This document shows positions 46,529 through 54,268 of a stretch of 64,000 nt of DNA, one piece after another. Under the pieces are notes generated by a model. That model saw nothing but the letters and a program-made list of their open reading frames with translations. It was not told the DNA's origin and searched no databases. Source of the stretch: Oribacterium sp. P6A1 (lineage in GTDB: Bacteria; Bacillota; Clostridia; Lachnospirales; Lachnospiraceae); contig NZ_JNKO01000010.1 of assembly GCF_000702885.1 (NCBI RefSeq), positions 43,206-107,205 on the forward strand, read 5' to 3'. The translations under genes were made by a program, and so were the position numbers. The first letter of the stretch is position 1. Each line of letters begins with the position of its first letter.

Positions 46529-47155
46529 ATGTGTACCAGATATGCAATAGAAAAAGACCTTCCGGAAATAAAAGGAATTATAGATGTCGTATCGAGATCA
46601 CGTCTCACGCAAAAATTCATCGATACCCATGCAAGACCTCTGATAACCCATGGTGAAGTCAGTCCTACAGATATAGTCCCTGTTATTGCTCCTGATTCTA
46701 AAGGATCAAGAGCAGTATTTCCCATGCAATGGGGTTTTACTGCCAGAGATAATAAAAGAACTCTTTTTAATGCGCGCGTTGAAACAGCAGGACAAAAGCC
46801 AACATTTCGAGAAGCCTGGCTATCCCACAGATGTATAATCCCGGCCTCATACTACTATGAGTGGGAGCACTTCAAAAGTCCCGATGGCAAAGTAAAAACC
46901 GGTGATAAATTCGCCATCCAGCCTAAAGGGCTTACCGTTACATGGCTATGTGGATTATATCGTATAGAAAACGGATATCCGGTATTTGTGATACTCACAA
47001 AAGAACCGACCCCTGAACTTGCCGGGATTCATGACCGGATGCCTCTCATTCTGCCTGAAAACATGATAGACGAATGGATCTCACCGGGTTCAAATCCCGG
47101 TGAGATAATTCAAAAATCATTATCTGACATGATAATTGAGAAATGCAGCGAATGA
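46529..47155 (+). CDS. SOS response-associated peptidase (SRAP, YedK/HMCES family)
   Basis: The 208-residue protein starts MCTRYAIEKD, so after Met removal Cys2 is N-terminal, as required to crosslink to abasic DNA sites. Other conserved parts are LFNARVETAG near 95, RCIIPASYYYEWEH near 116 with the catalytic Glu, and IHDRMPLILP near 190 with the catalytic His. SRAP proteins shield abasic sites in single-stranded DNA. The start at 46529 is fixed by the need for Cys2 and by GAGGAA upstream. It lies 86 bases after the repressor gene. Confidence 0.95.
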   Translation: MCTRYAIEKDLPEIKGIIDVVSRSRLTQKFIDTHARPLITHGEVSPTDIVPVIAPDSKGSRAVFPMQWGFTARDNKRTLFNARVETAGQKPTFREAWLSHRCIIPASYYYEWEHFKSPDGKVKTGDKFAIQPKGLTVTWLCGLYRIENGYPVFVILTKEPTPELAGIHDRMPLILPENMIDEWISPGSNPGEIIQKSLSDMIIEKCSE

Positions 47156-47237
47156 ATGATTTATTCTAATTAAATTTATGCAGATTCTATTTAGCATTAA
47201 TATAAATCTTCTTAATTGATTTTAATTCTATTTTTAG

Positions 47238-47266
47238 TTGATGTTTCTGTCGGGTCATGCTATATT
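47238..47266 (+). promoter_or_regulatory. Promoter of the umuC unit
   Basis: TTGATG (47238-47243) and TATATT (47261-47266) are 17 bases apart. The expected start of transcription falls near 47273-47276, directly before the LexA-like box. Confidence 0.7.
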
Positions 47267-47276
47267 TCTTTATATA

Positions 47277-47288
47277 GAACATATGTAC
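47277..47288 (+). promoter_or_regulatory. Candidate SOS (LexA) box
   Basis: GAACATATGTAC differs at one position from the Gram-positive SOS box core GAAC-N4-GTTC. It begins 11 bases after the -10 box, where a bound repressor would block transcription of the umuC unit. Confidence 0.65.
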
Positions 47289-47304
47289 TGACGGAGATAA
47301 ATAC

Positions 47305-47427
47305 ATGAACTATTCAATCATTGCCGTAGACTTTGACGGCACCCTCTGCTACAGCAACCGGACTAAGCCCGGCGAAGCAAACATACCGCTGATAAAATAT
47401 ATTAAGCTCTGTTACCTGATGCATTAA
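47305..47427 (+). pseudogene. Truncated HAD-family hydrolase, 40 codons, upstream of umuC
   Basis: Behind a GGAG site, the ORF encodes MNYSIIAVDFDGTLCYSN, then RTKPGEANIPLIKYIKLCY and a stop. VDFDGTL is the HAD nucleophile motif. Full-length relatives have about 130-150 residues with later conserved Thr, Lys and Asp motifs that are missing here. Its stop is 9 bases before the umuC ATG, which lacks a good ribosome binding site, so translation of this fragment may now help start UmuC synthesis. Confidence 0.75.
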
Positions 47428-47436
47428 GCTGATGTC

Positions 47437-48840
47437 ATGGAAACGAAACATATCTATATCGCCATCGATATGAAGAGCTTCTACGCATCAGTGGAATGCG
47501 TTGCTCGGGGATATGATCCGCTTAAAGCCAATCTACTGGTGGCAGATGAAAGCAGATCAGATCAGACCATATGTCTCGCTGTCTCACCGGCACTTAAAGC
47601 TATAGGTGTTCCGAGCAGGCCTCGCCTCTTTGAAGCAAAGCAGGCCATCAGGAAATATGAGATGCTTCATCATACCCGTGTCCTTTATACTACTGCCGTA
47701 CCACGTATGGCAGAATACGAAAAGATCTCAGCAAAAATTTACGGTATCTACCTAAAGTATGCCGCAGCTGAAGACATACATGTTTACAGCATTGATGAAT
47801 GCTTTATTGACTGTACCCCGTACCTGCATTTCTATAAAAAAGATGCGACAGACTCAGGTAAATCTCCTGCTCATACCATGGCCATGACCATAATAAGGGA
47901 TGTCTTTAAGAACACCGGTATCACTGCCACTGTCGGGGTCGGAACAAACCTGTATCTTGCAAAGGTAGCCATGGATATAGTTGCAAAGAAAGCTCCTGCC
48001 GACAAAAACGGAGTTCGTATAGCTGAACTCACTGAAGACTCTTATAAATTTCTTCTGTGGGATCACAGACCTCTGACAGATTTCTGGCAGATAGGTCAGG
48101 GCAAAGCCGGAAGACTTGAAAGAAATCATATGTACACCATGGGAGATATAGCAGAACGCTCCCAGTGGGATGAAGAATGGTTCTACAAAAACTTCGGCAT
48201 CGATGCCGAGATCCTCATCGATCATGCCTGGGGGATAGAGCCTGTCACCATGTATGACATAAAGCACTATAAAAGCGACAGTCATTCTCTGTCCAACGGG
48301 CAGGTTCTTCCACGTCCGTATAAATACGACGAGGCCTGTGTTGTCCTTATGGAAATGATAGATATACTGTGCTGCGACATGTACAAAAAGAACCTTGTCT
48401 CTTCGAAATTCACCTGGTGGATCAGCTACGACTACAAGAGTCTGGAATATTTCCCCTATTATGACGGAAGGCTCTCTGTTGACTGGTACGGAAGACTTCA
48501 TCCGGCTCACTCCAACGGCACTGTAAACTTTAGAACCGCTACCAATGTCTCAAAACTTGTCACGGAACTCATTATGCAGGATGTCAGAAAAAAGAGTGAC
48601 CACAGGATACTGTTCCGAAGGCTGGGTGTATGCGCATGTGATGTAAAAAATGATGGAGGGATGTACCAGATGGATCTTTTCACGGATTATGAAGTCTTGA
48701 ACAAAGAGCGGCAGATTCATGCAGCACTTCTCGATGTCAGAACAAAATACGGATCTAACGCCATGCTGAAAGGCATGAACCTTTTAGACGGAGCTACCAC
48801 AATAGAACGAAATAACCAGATCGGAGGTCATAAAGCATAG
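47437..48840 (+). CDS. umuC: Y-family DNA polymerase, UmuC type
   Basis: The 467-residue protein performs translesion DNA synthesis. The catalytic IAIDMKSFYASVECVARG lies at 8-25 and the second acidic motif SIDECFIDCTP near 118. VGVGTNLYLAKVAMDI near 168 and WQIGQGKAGRLERN near 214 mark palm and thumb. A beta-clamp-binding tail is expected (MDLFTDYE near 411). No umuD is present; the S24 repressor is separate. It is transcribed from the promoter and SOS box at 47238-47288. The spacer before its ATG (AAGCTGATGTC) is a poor ribosome binding site, consistent with coupling to the upstream fragment. Confidence 0.94.
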   Translation: METKHIYIAIDMKSFYASVECVARGYDPLKANLLVADESRSDQTICLAVSPALKAIGVPSRPRLFEAKQAIRKYEMLHHTRVLYTTAVPRMAEYEKISAKIYGIYLKYAAAEDIHVYSIDECFIDCTPYLHFYKKDATDSGKSPAHTMAMTIIRDVFKNTGITATVGVGTNLYLAKVAMDIVAKKAPADKNGVRIAELTEDSYKFLLWDHRPLTDFWQIGQGKAGRLERNHMYTMGDIAERSQWDEEWFYKNFGIDAEILIDHAWGIEPVTMYDIKHYKSDSHSLSNGQVLPRPYKYDEACVVLMEMIDILCCDMYKKNLVSSKFTWWISYDYKSLEYFPYYDGRLSVDWYGRLHPAHSNGTVNFRTATNVSKLVTELIMQDVRKKSDHRILFRRLGVCACDVKNDGGMYQMDLFTDYEVLNKERQIHAALLDVRTKYGSNAMLKGMNLLDGATTIERNNQIGGHKA

Positions 48841-48870
48841 TTCCTCCGGTCTGTTAAGAAACCGGAGGAA
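48841..48870 (+). promoter_or_regulatory. Hairpin sequestering the ribosome binding site of the YolD-like gene
   Basis: TTCCTCCGGT (48841-48850) and ACCGGAGGAA (48861-48870) form a perfect 10-bp stem with a 10-base loop. The right arm contains GGAGGAA, the ribosome binding site of the next gene. The hairpin starts at the base after the umuC stop, so a ribosome ending umuC would melt it: a translational-coupling switch. Confidence 0.7.
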
Positions 48871-48875
48871 CCACC

Positions 48876-49133
48876 ATGAATAACGATATTGATGTCTCTT
48901 TATCTCGATCCTTTTTCAGATATCAGAGTGTCTATGATAAGGGAAAACCTATACATAACCCTACTGACAGTTTTTCCATTAAACACCCTTCCATGGATCT
49001 TGGAAAACGGGCAAAGATCTTCAACCCATTTGATGCCCTGAGAGGATTTAGCGGAGAACTGTTTAAAACCGAAATGGATATCATGAATGATTTTTCCGAT
49101 AACGGATATGAACCCATAGAAGAATTCCCATAA
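48876..49133 (+). CDS. YolD-like protein
   Basis: The 85-residue protein contains KHPSMDLGKRAKIFNPFDAL, then RGF, close to the YolD-like pattern (RA-x-x-F-x-PF-x-AL-x-G) of small proteins encoded next to UmuC in Firmicutes. YolD-like proteins are thought to assist or replace UmuD in these pairs; this is not proven here. Its ribosome binding site is inside the hairpin described at 48841-48870. Confidence 0.78.
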   Translation: MNNDIDVSLSRSFFRYQSVYDKGKPIHNPTDSFSIKHPSMDLGKRAKIFNPFDALRGFSGELFKTEMDIMNDFSDNGYEPIEEFP

Positions 49134-49229
49134 CTACTATATTCCGGAAAAATCCCTCACTCTACTTCCATACTTTTTATCCGTTTATTCATATAGTAAA
49201 GTTTAATTACTCACCTGAAAAAGATTTTA

Positions 49230-49844
49230 TCATATCTTCATTTTCTTTAATGCACTCACCATATGCCCGGCAAATTGTCTGTTTCCCTTTTCCGTCAGAT
49301 GAATTCCGTCAGAGAACAGATCGATATCCCATTTCCCGGCATCAACAAACCTTGCTTTATATTTCTCGGCAACGTCGCTGTAAAGGGCACCTAACTTTAC
49401 GTTTTCTTCCTGATAAGAGTTCATGGGATGTCCTGCGGGAAATCCCATCTTAGGAGGAGAAATGACTATACATAGGCACTCTTCATGAATGGCTTTAACA
49501 GCCTGGAGAAGCAATTCCATATGGTTTGAGATTTCTAAAGAGTCATGTGATGACTGATTCAACAGATCATTTGTGCCAAGCATTACCGCAAAATAATCAA
49601 GCCTATCAAATCTTCCTAAAACCTTTTGGAAACGTTTAAACTCTGCCTCATATCCGGGCAGGCATCTGCCATTTTGGCCATCCTCTAGGATTTGTATGGA
49701 TTCTTTTAAACTCTTCTGCAATATCGTTGGCCAGCGACTCTCTTCCGGCAGCCGTCCATCTTCATAGCAAGAGGCCAATGGATTATAACCGTATGTATTG
49801 GAATCACCATACAAATACAGGATTTTCATATTTTTCATGATCAT
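49230..49844 (-). CDS. SGNH/GDSL-type hydrolase
   Basis: The 204-residue protein has the four SGNH blocks: ILYLYGDSNTYG (block I, nucleophile Ser) near residue 6, a Gly in block II, MLGTNDLLNQ (block III, Asn) near 92, and DLFSDGIHLTEKGN (block V, Asp and His) near 174. Such enzymes deacetylate or de-esterify sugars and lipids. The ATG at 49844 is chosen because TGAGGAT lies just upstream, and the longer frame would overlap the flavodoxin gene. It is 19 bases downstream of that gene, in the same direction. Confidence 0.9.
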   Translation of the reverse strand: MIMKNMKILYLYGDSNTYGYNPLASCYEDGRLPEESRWPTILQKSLKESIQILEDGQNGRCLPGYEAEFKRFQKVLGRFDRLDYFAVMLGTNDLLNQSSHDSLEISNHMELLLQAVKAIHEECLCIVISPPKMGFPAGHPMNSYQEENVKLGALYSDVAEKYKARFVDAGKWDIDLFSDGIHLTEKGNRQFAGHMVSALKKMKI

Positions 49845-49863
49845 ATCATCCTCAATACCGGAG

Positions 49864-50301
49864 TCATATTTCTGAAACAGAGTTAACTCTTTTTGCATCG
49901 ACTATATTGCCTCCGGATACAGATGGAGCAAGTTTCTCCGCAGTCTTTCCTATACCACTTCCACCGGATGTTGCAAATATATGAATGTTCTTACCGGACC
50001 AGTCATATCCCTTACAGAAAGTGTGAACTACTCTTGGTGCCTGTCCGTACCAGATAGGAAATCCGATGTACACGGTATCATACTTGTCAAATCCATCGAT
50101 CTTTCCGCTGACAGGAACTTCTTTGTTACCTAATTGTTCACGATTGCATCTGGCCAATGGATTCACCCATCTTATATCTGCTTTTGAATAAGCTTCTGAA
50201 GGAACTATCTCAAAAATATCTGCTTCGATCTTTTCTGCCAATTCCTTTGCCACTTTTGCTGTTGTGCCCTCTGCGCTAAAATATGTAACTAATGTCTTCA
50301 T
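49864..50301 (-). CDS. Flavodoxin
   Basis: The 145-residue protein has the FMN phosphate loop at the start (TLVTYFSAEGTTAKVAKELA), the PSEAYSKADIRWVNPLARCN segment near 38, VYIGFPIWYGQAPRVVHTF near 73 and FATSGGSGIGKTAEKL near 108. It is a long-chain flavodoxin-like electron carrier or reductase. The end is slightly shorter than in some relatives. GAGAGG precedes the ATG at 50301. It follows the glutaredoxin-like gene after 11 bases, suggesting a small redox operon with it and the SGNH hydrolase. Confidence 0.9.
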   Translation of the reverse strand: MKTLVTYFSAEGTTAKVAKELAEKIEADIFEIVPSEAYSKADIRWVNPLARCNREQLGNKEVPVSGKIDGFDKYDTVYIGFPIWYGQAPRVVHTFCKGYDWSGKNIHIFATSGGSGIGKTAEKLAPSVSGGNIVDAKRVNSVSEI

Positions 50302-50312
50302 ATATACCTCTC

Positions 50313-50630
50313 TCAGCATCCTTTCCCATCAACTGTACATGCCATTCCTGTTTCTCCCGGATGAATAACATACATACCTCGTTCCGTAAAATAACTTTCC
50401 CAATCAAGAGACAGTTTGCCGTCATCCGTGATGAGCAAAGGAATACCTATATATCCTTTTTCCTTAGCTGCATTAAAAGCTTCATCCTTATCACGTAATC
50501 TTAAAAACTCTTTAAGACCTTTGAGACTCTGTGTAATATCAATGTTTTCATATTCGATCTTGTTTCTGTCCAGATTGTACTTAAACTCTATGCAGTCAGG
50601 ACACATTCCACTTCCATATACTTTTAACAT
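50313..50630 (-). CDS. Glutaredoxin-like protein
   Basis: The 105-residue protein has a thioredoxin-fold N-terminus with CPDC at residues 9-12 (VYGSGMCPDCIEFKYNLDR), the cis-Pro region GYIGIPLLITDDG near 60 and a cysteine-containing tail ending CTVDGKGC. CxxC with Pro-Asp between suggests a disulfide reductase or metal-binding role. AGGAGG lies 5 bases before the ATG. It is the first gene of the redox group on this strand. Confidence 0.87.
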   Translation of the reverse strand: MLKVYGSGMCPDCIEFKYNLDRNKIEYENIDITQSLKGLKEFLRLRDKDEAFNAAKEKGYIGIPLLITDDGKLSLDWESYFTERGMYVIHPGETGMACTVDGKGC

Positions 50631-50787
50631 AACTACCTCCTGATAATATATTTAGTCACATTATATTGTGTACAACTTTATATATAATAAACCGCTCATT
50701 ATCAAAAATCAATGCATAAATGAAGCTGCAGTCAGAAGTATATATCTACCGAAAACCAATCTTGGTGTCTATCCTCGAAGTAATAAA

Positions 50788-50822
50788 ATACGAAGCGTTA
50801 ACCTGTGATTAGCGCTTCGTAT
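50788..50822 (-). terminator. Intrinsic terminator of the Lys/Ala-rich protein gene
   Basis: ATACGAAGCG and CGCTTCGTAT form a perfect 10-bp stem with a 15-base loop; on the minus strand it is followed by TTTTATT. It lies 10 bases beyond the stop at 50832. Confidence 0.85.
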
Positions 50823-50831
50823 GCATGTGTT

Positions 50832-51317
50832 TTACAGATCCACTGAGAAATCGGCATTACCGAATCCGTCAACAGTGAAGTAAATTCTCTTCTCTTCCAG
50901 GTTCACAAATGTCTCTATTTTTTCAGCATGAATGTACGGATGCTTAACAAGGTATTCCAGAACTTTCTTGTTAATTGTCTCCTCTGTGAACTGCTTCTTA
51001 TCGAACTCAAATACAGTTCTTGTGAAGTTATAGTCCGGAACTGTTGCAGTCTTCTTTGCTGTTACAGCTGCCTTTGGATTCTTGTCTGCAGTCTTCTTAG
51101 GGCCACGCTTTGCAGTAGCTTTCTTTTCAGTGGCAGTTTCTTTCTTTGCCTCTACAACTGCATCCTTCTTTGCTCTTGTAGTTCTCTTCTTAGGAGTAGC
51201 ATCTGTCTTAGGCTTAGGTCCTCTTTTTTTAGCTGTTGTTTTTGATGCAGGTTTCTCTTCATTTTTGGGTTCTTCAACTTTTGGCTGCTCTACAACCTTT
51301 ACGTCTTCATTTTCCAT
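50832..51317 (-). CDS. Small protein with histone H1-like Lys/Ala/Pro-rich tail (DUF6465-like)
   Basis: The 161-residue protein has a strongly basic, low-complexity N-terminal two thirds (repeats such as KTTAKKRGPKPKTDATPKKR and KKATAKRGPKKTADKNPKAA) and a compact C-terminal domain (about 100-160; DYNFTRTVFEFDKKQFTEE). The tail resembles eukaryotic histone H1 and suggests nucleic-acid binding. The C-terminal part matches my recollection of DUF6465, found in Lachnospiraceae. ATG at 51317 is preferred, with AAAGGG 8 bases upstream. Confidence 0.8.
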   Translation of the reverse strand: MENEDVKVVEQPKVEEPKNEEKPASKTTAKKRGPKPKTDATPKKRTTRAKKDAVVEAKKETATEKKATAKRGPKKTADKNPKAAVTAKKTATVPDYNFTRTVFEFDKKQFTEETINKKVLEYLVKHPYIHAEKIETFVNLEEKRIYFTVDGFGNADFSVDL

Positions 51318-51425
51318 ACTCATATCCCTTTCGTAAATAAGACATTAATTTTTCTTTTTTAATTATAAACAATATGGAATTTATTTCTATATGGTATTTA
51401 CACTAATTTCATAATCATCTTTCTT

Positions 51426-52172
51426 TTACTTCATTTTTTCAAATACCATTTCCTTATTGGCGGAAAGATCCTCCCTAAATACATATCCAAGACGATCAAA
51501 GTTCTTGATATCATTTGGTTCTTCTATACTGTTCTCTGCCATGAACCTTACCATCTCACCTCTTGCCATCTTTGCATATGTACCTTTTGTCACAAGCTTT
51601 CCATTTACAGTCTCGCCAAAAGTTACAGTTATGAATGTGTCATCCGGTTTCAGGTACTTCTCAATACACTTTGAATATTCCTTTGAGGCAAGATTAATGA
51701 TAATACCGGTTCCGTCACATACATCATCATACAATCTATGTCCCCATAGTTCATACAGATCCTTGTGTCCACCAATACCTATCTTTGCCTGCATCTCAAG
51801 CCTGTATGGTGTTACACCGTCGAAAGGTTTAAGAACACCATAGAATCCTGAAAGAATCCTGAGATGTTCCTGTACATAATCAATACTGCTCTTTTCAAAT
51901 ACTGCAGGTGCCATGTACTGATATGCCAGACCATCATATGAAATTATTGCCGGAGTTAAGCCACTGCGTAAATCCATATCTCTGATACGGTCATAATTCA
52001 GCTCAGCTAACTTCTCATTACAGCCCCAGATTTTTTGGAGTTCTAACAGAGAATGCTCACGGAGCCAAGAAAGGATTTCCTCAGTCTGTTCCAGAAAAAC
52101 CGGAAGATCTTTGTAGTCCAGTTTATCTGTATCAATATTCATTTTTTTAGCAGGTGATAAAATGATTCTCAT
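51426..52172 (-). CDS. yaaA: Peroxide stress protein YaaA
   Basis: The 248-residue protein is a full-length YaaA/DUF328 family member. It starts MRIILSPAKKMN and contains LAELNYDRIRDM near 53, PAIISYDGLAYQYM near 74, RILSGFYGVLKPFDGVTPYR near 105 and IINLASKEYSK near 157. YaaA lowers free iron and limits oxidative DNA damage in E. coli; the DNA-binding fold contains a helix-hairpin-helix. The ribosome binding site is weak. The gene is alone, downstream of the DUF3574-like gene. Confidence 0.93.
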   Translation of the reverse strand: MRIILSPAKKMNIDTDKLDYKDLPVFLEQTEEILSWLREHSLLELQKIWGCNEKLAELNYDRIRDMDLRSGLTPAIISYDGLAYQYMAPAVFEKSSIDYVQEHLRILSGFYGVLKPFDGVTPYRLEMQAKIGIGGHKDLYELWGHRLYDDVCDGTGIIINLASKEYSKCIEKYLKPDDTFITVTFGETVNGKLVTKGTYAKMARGEMVRFMAENSIEEPNDIKNFDRLGYVFREDLSANKEMVFEKMK

Positions 52173-52242
52173 TTTTAAAAAAGTAATTCGTCATACAAAC
52201 TTAAAATTTTAGCGTTCTTTCTATTTTAACCAATCCATTATG

Positions 52243-52665
52243 TTACTTTGAATAGAATTCCGTCGTTGTTTCATTTGCCTGTATCAGTACTGTATTCTGA
52301 TCATAAACATCGATCAGCTCATCACAAAGAGAATGGACTTCTTCTAATGATGTGTCGCTCAAATAAATAACAAGGGTGTACTCCTGATATTCTGTTCCAT
52401 CATTACCGATCCAGCCGCCATTGGCATCTGTGATGGTATAGCCACCAAACCGTTGAATCAGGATCTTCTTCAGTTGCTCCTTTGCCTCATCAGGCGGAAG
52501 CACAGGCTCATCCGTATCCTTATCATTAGTGCCAAGATAAAGAACATACTGTAGATCCTTCTTTACCGGGTCAGGCATTCGGATCACCTTTGTAAAACAG
52601 AAAGCAGACAGACACAGCGCCACAATAGACAGAACTGTTACTACAACATTCAATACTTTTTTCAT
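52243..52665 (-). CDS. DUF3574-like membrane-anchored protein
   Basis: The 140-residue protein has one N-terminal hydrophobic anchor (residues 3-25), then a small domain with YVLYLGTNDKDTDEPVLPPD near 41, RFGGYTITDANGGWIGNDG near 72 and TEYQEYTLVIYL. This matches the DUF3574 pattern (a strand, then FxGxTxxDxxGxW, then a second strand). The function is unknown. AGGTTGG precedes the ATG at 52665; a GTG 15 bases earlier is less likely. Confidence 0.75.
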   Translation of the reverse strand: MKKVLNVVVTVLSIVALCLSAFCFTKVIRMPDPVKKDLQYVLYLGTNDKDTDEPVLPPDEAKEQLKKILIQRFGGYTITDANGGWIGNDGTEYQEYTLVIYLSDTSLEEVHSLCDELIDVYDQNTVLIQANETTTEFYSK

Positions 52666-52742
52666 ATTAACCAACCTCACAAAATAGTTTTCACATACTA
52701 TCCGTCATCAGACATTTTCAGCATAAAATCTGCCATTCATCC

Positions 52743-52826
52743 TCAACTATGAGCAGCCACAATGAAAATATCCTCATTGATGTTTTCAATCGGTCTTTGT
52801 TTAATGTTACGGTATGAATACCATTT
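52743..52826 (-). other. Open fragment in the gap before the DUF3574-like gene
   Basis: A minus-strand frame reads KWYSYRNIKQRPIENINEDI, then FIVAAHS and a stop, without a start or ribosome binding site. It may be a 3' gene fragment. No family recognised. The rest of 52681-52973 shows no gene. Confidence 0.25.
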
Positions 52827-52973
52827 TTATTAGCTGTTTGACTTCAACTGATACCTAAACTTGTATGTCAATCCTGGTAATTCTCTCTGTAAGTACATTC
52901 CAAAACATTAAAAAGTCCCCTACTGAAAGCTTATATATATATTTGAATTTATCGCTCAGCAATAATACATTCC

Positions 52974-53369
52974 TCAGGATTCTGATGAGTGATTCTCTCT
53001 CCTCTTTCGCCGCTGCTCCCGATTATTTTTTTCAGATTCAAATAACTCTACCGCAGCATCAGTCAATTCATCCGGCCAGACTCTGCCGCTTGAGATTACC
53101 TTGGCCCATGGACATAAGTTTTCGTAATCGTGATCAAATACAACTGTATAAGGTGGTCCGCATCGATCATCCACATCCATATACAGATGCCTTCCTTCAG
53201 TAATCAACTTATAAACATCGTCATCATTTGCGCCATTTTCCAGCTGATCATAAATCTCTTTTGTAATTTCATATAAATGATAAGCTCCTATACCACCACG
53301 TTCAGCAGTATAGAGATTTCTTTCCTCATCATAGCAGGCTTTCCAGCCGCATCCTTTTTTGAATTCCAT
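52974..53369 (-). CDS. Small conserved-looking protein of unknown function
   Basis: The 131-residue protein begins MEFKKGCGWKACYDEERNLY and has an aromatic, acidic core (HLYEITKEIYDQLENG, LYMDVDDRCGPPYTVVFDHD) with a charged tail ending RRKRRENHSSES. GGAGG lies 4 bases before the ATG, so it is probably expressed. I recognise no family. The last 30 bases of the gene region (52972-53001) are nearly repeated at 59963-59992, at the end of the chimeric gene there. Confidence 0.65.
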   Translation of the reverse strand: MEFKKGCGWKACYDEERNLYTAERGGIGAYHLYEITKEIYDQLENGANDDDVYKLITEGRHLYMDVDDRCGPPYTVVFDHDYENLCPWAKVISSGRVWPDELTDAAVELFESEKNNREQRRKRRENHSSES

Positions 53370-53410
53370 AATCCTCCTCTCACTAAGTATGGAAATACAG
53401 GTGCCCTATT

Positions 53411-53832
53411 TTATATTGCCTTTTCATCTTTGAAATCATATTCAAGCATTTCCTTCACATCTGTTATAACAGGATACTCTTCAATTGCTACTTCCGAAGT
53501 CTGTCCAAGTTCAATAAGGTGGCATTTACCTGCTTTGCCTCTGCCAGTTCCTCTTCGTAATCACAGCTATGGCACAGGGCATCCGTCCGTCTATAACATA
53601 ATAATCGATGTCTGTATTGGCGAAGCATTCCTTCAGCAAAATCTGTTGCTGTCAGTTTCCTGCACTTCCCGGCAATGTAAATACTTATTGCTCCGGTCCC
53701 GCATGCACACTCCAAAACTTCATCAGAATTCTCGATAAGTTCCGAAACCTTCTTTCCGGTTCCTGAGTAAACTTTGCCATTATAAATGTTCTCAAATAAA
53801 TCATATATAGGTGAAATCTTATCCCAAAACAT
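53411..53832 (-). pseudogene. Methyltransferase 5' fragment fused to an unidentified, frameshifted 3' fragment
   Basis: Behind GAGGAC, the first 72 codons encode a class I SAM methyltransferase N-terminus: MFWDKISPIYDLFENIYNGK, motif I LECACGTGAISIYIA and TATDFAEGML. After MLRQ the similarity stops. The original frame runs on to 53488 as unrelated sequence. A different frame to 53411 reads GKCHLIELGQTSEVAIEEYP, then VITDVKEMLEYDF, which looks like the true C-terminus of another protein. Motifs II and III and the substrate region are missing, so no methyltransferase activity is expected. Confidence 0.7.
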
Positions 53833-53843
53833 CGAAAAGTCCT

Positions 53844-54018
53844 CTACCTATCAGTAAACACCTTTAGTATTTCATCAAGTGTTTCCTTTGCACCATCTCC
53901 AAAGTCCTCTTTTCCAAAAACTGCAGGAGCTTTCCAAGGTGATAACTCCTGATTCCAGTTTTTAACTGGGAATGCTCTAAAACAAAAATCCTTGCCCGAA
54001 ATCCTCCTGATTTCATCC
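53844..54018 (-). pseudogene. 3' fragment of a hydrolase-like protein joined to the EamA fragment
   Basis: In a frame different from the EamA fragment, this stretch encodes GKDFCFRAFPVKNWNQELSP, then WKAPAVFGKEDFGDGAKETL and DEILKVFTDR with a stop at 53844. The pattern NWNxxLSPWxAPxVFGxExFGxGA is known to me from the C-terminus of esterase-like alpha/beta-hydrolase proteins of gut Firmicutes; the family name is uncertain. Confidence 0.5.
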
Positions 54019-54268
54019 ACTTCATTCCCATTAAGGCACCCGTAACAACAAGCCCAATTATAGTATGAACCTTTATTATGTCTTTGGAAGTCCTGTGAAA
54101 AAGCATCATAAAGATCAGAATAAATATTCCCCCAAGGAGTCCTCGTGAAAATGACAAAAAAGCTGATGAAACCGGAATATGCCTTCTGAAAATCCCAATT
54201 GTTCCGAAAATCAGCATCGATAAAAAATTCATAATCACTGATTTCCGCTCATTCTGAGGTTCTTGCAT
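53864..54268 (-). pseudogene. EamA/DMT transporter 5' fragment
   Basis: Behind AGGAGGAGC, about 85 codons encode the first part of an EamA exporter: MNFLSMLIFGTIGIFRRHIP, FLSFSRGLLGGIFILIFMML and IGLVVTGALMGMKW. After this the frame goes on for 48 unrelated codons to 53864. Full members have ten helices and about 280-300 residues; here only about three helices remain. The remaining ORF could still be translated as a 134-residue membrane peptide. Confidence 0.75.

Noticed and set aside
50928..51336. Plus-strand ORFs opposite the Lys/Ala-rich protein
   Set aside because: Their Ser/Cys/Leu- and Phe/Val/Ala-rich translations are the expected antisense of a Lys/Ala repeat gene; no start signals.
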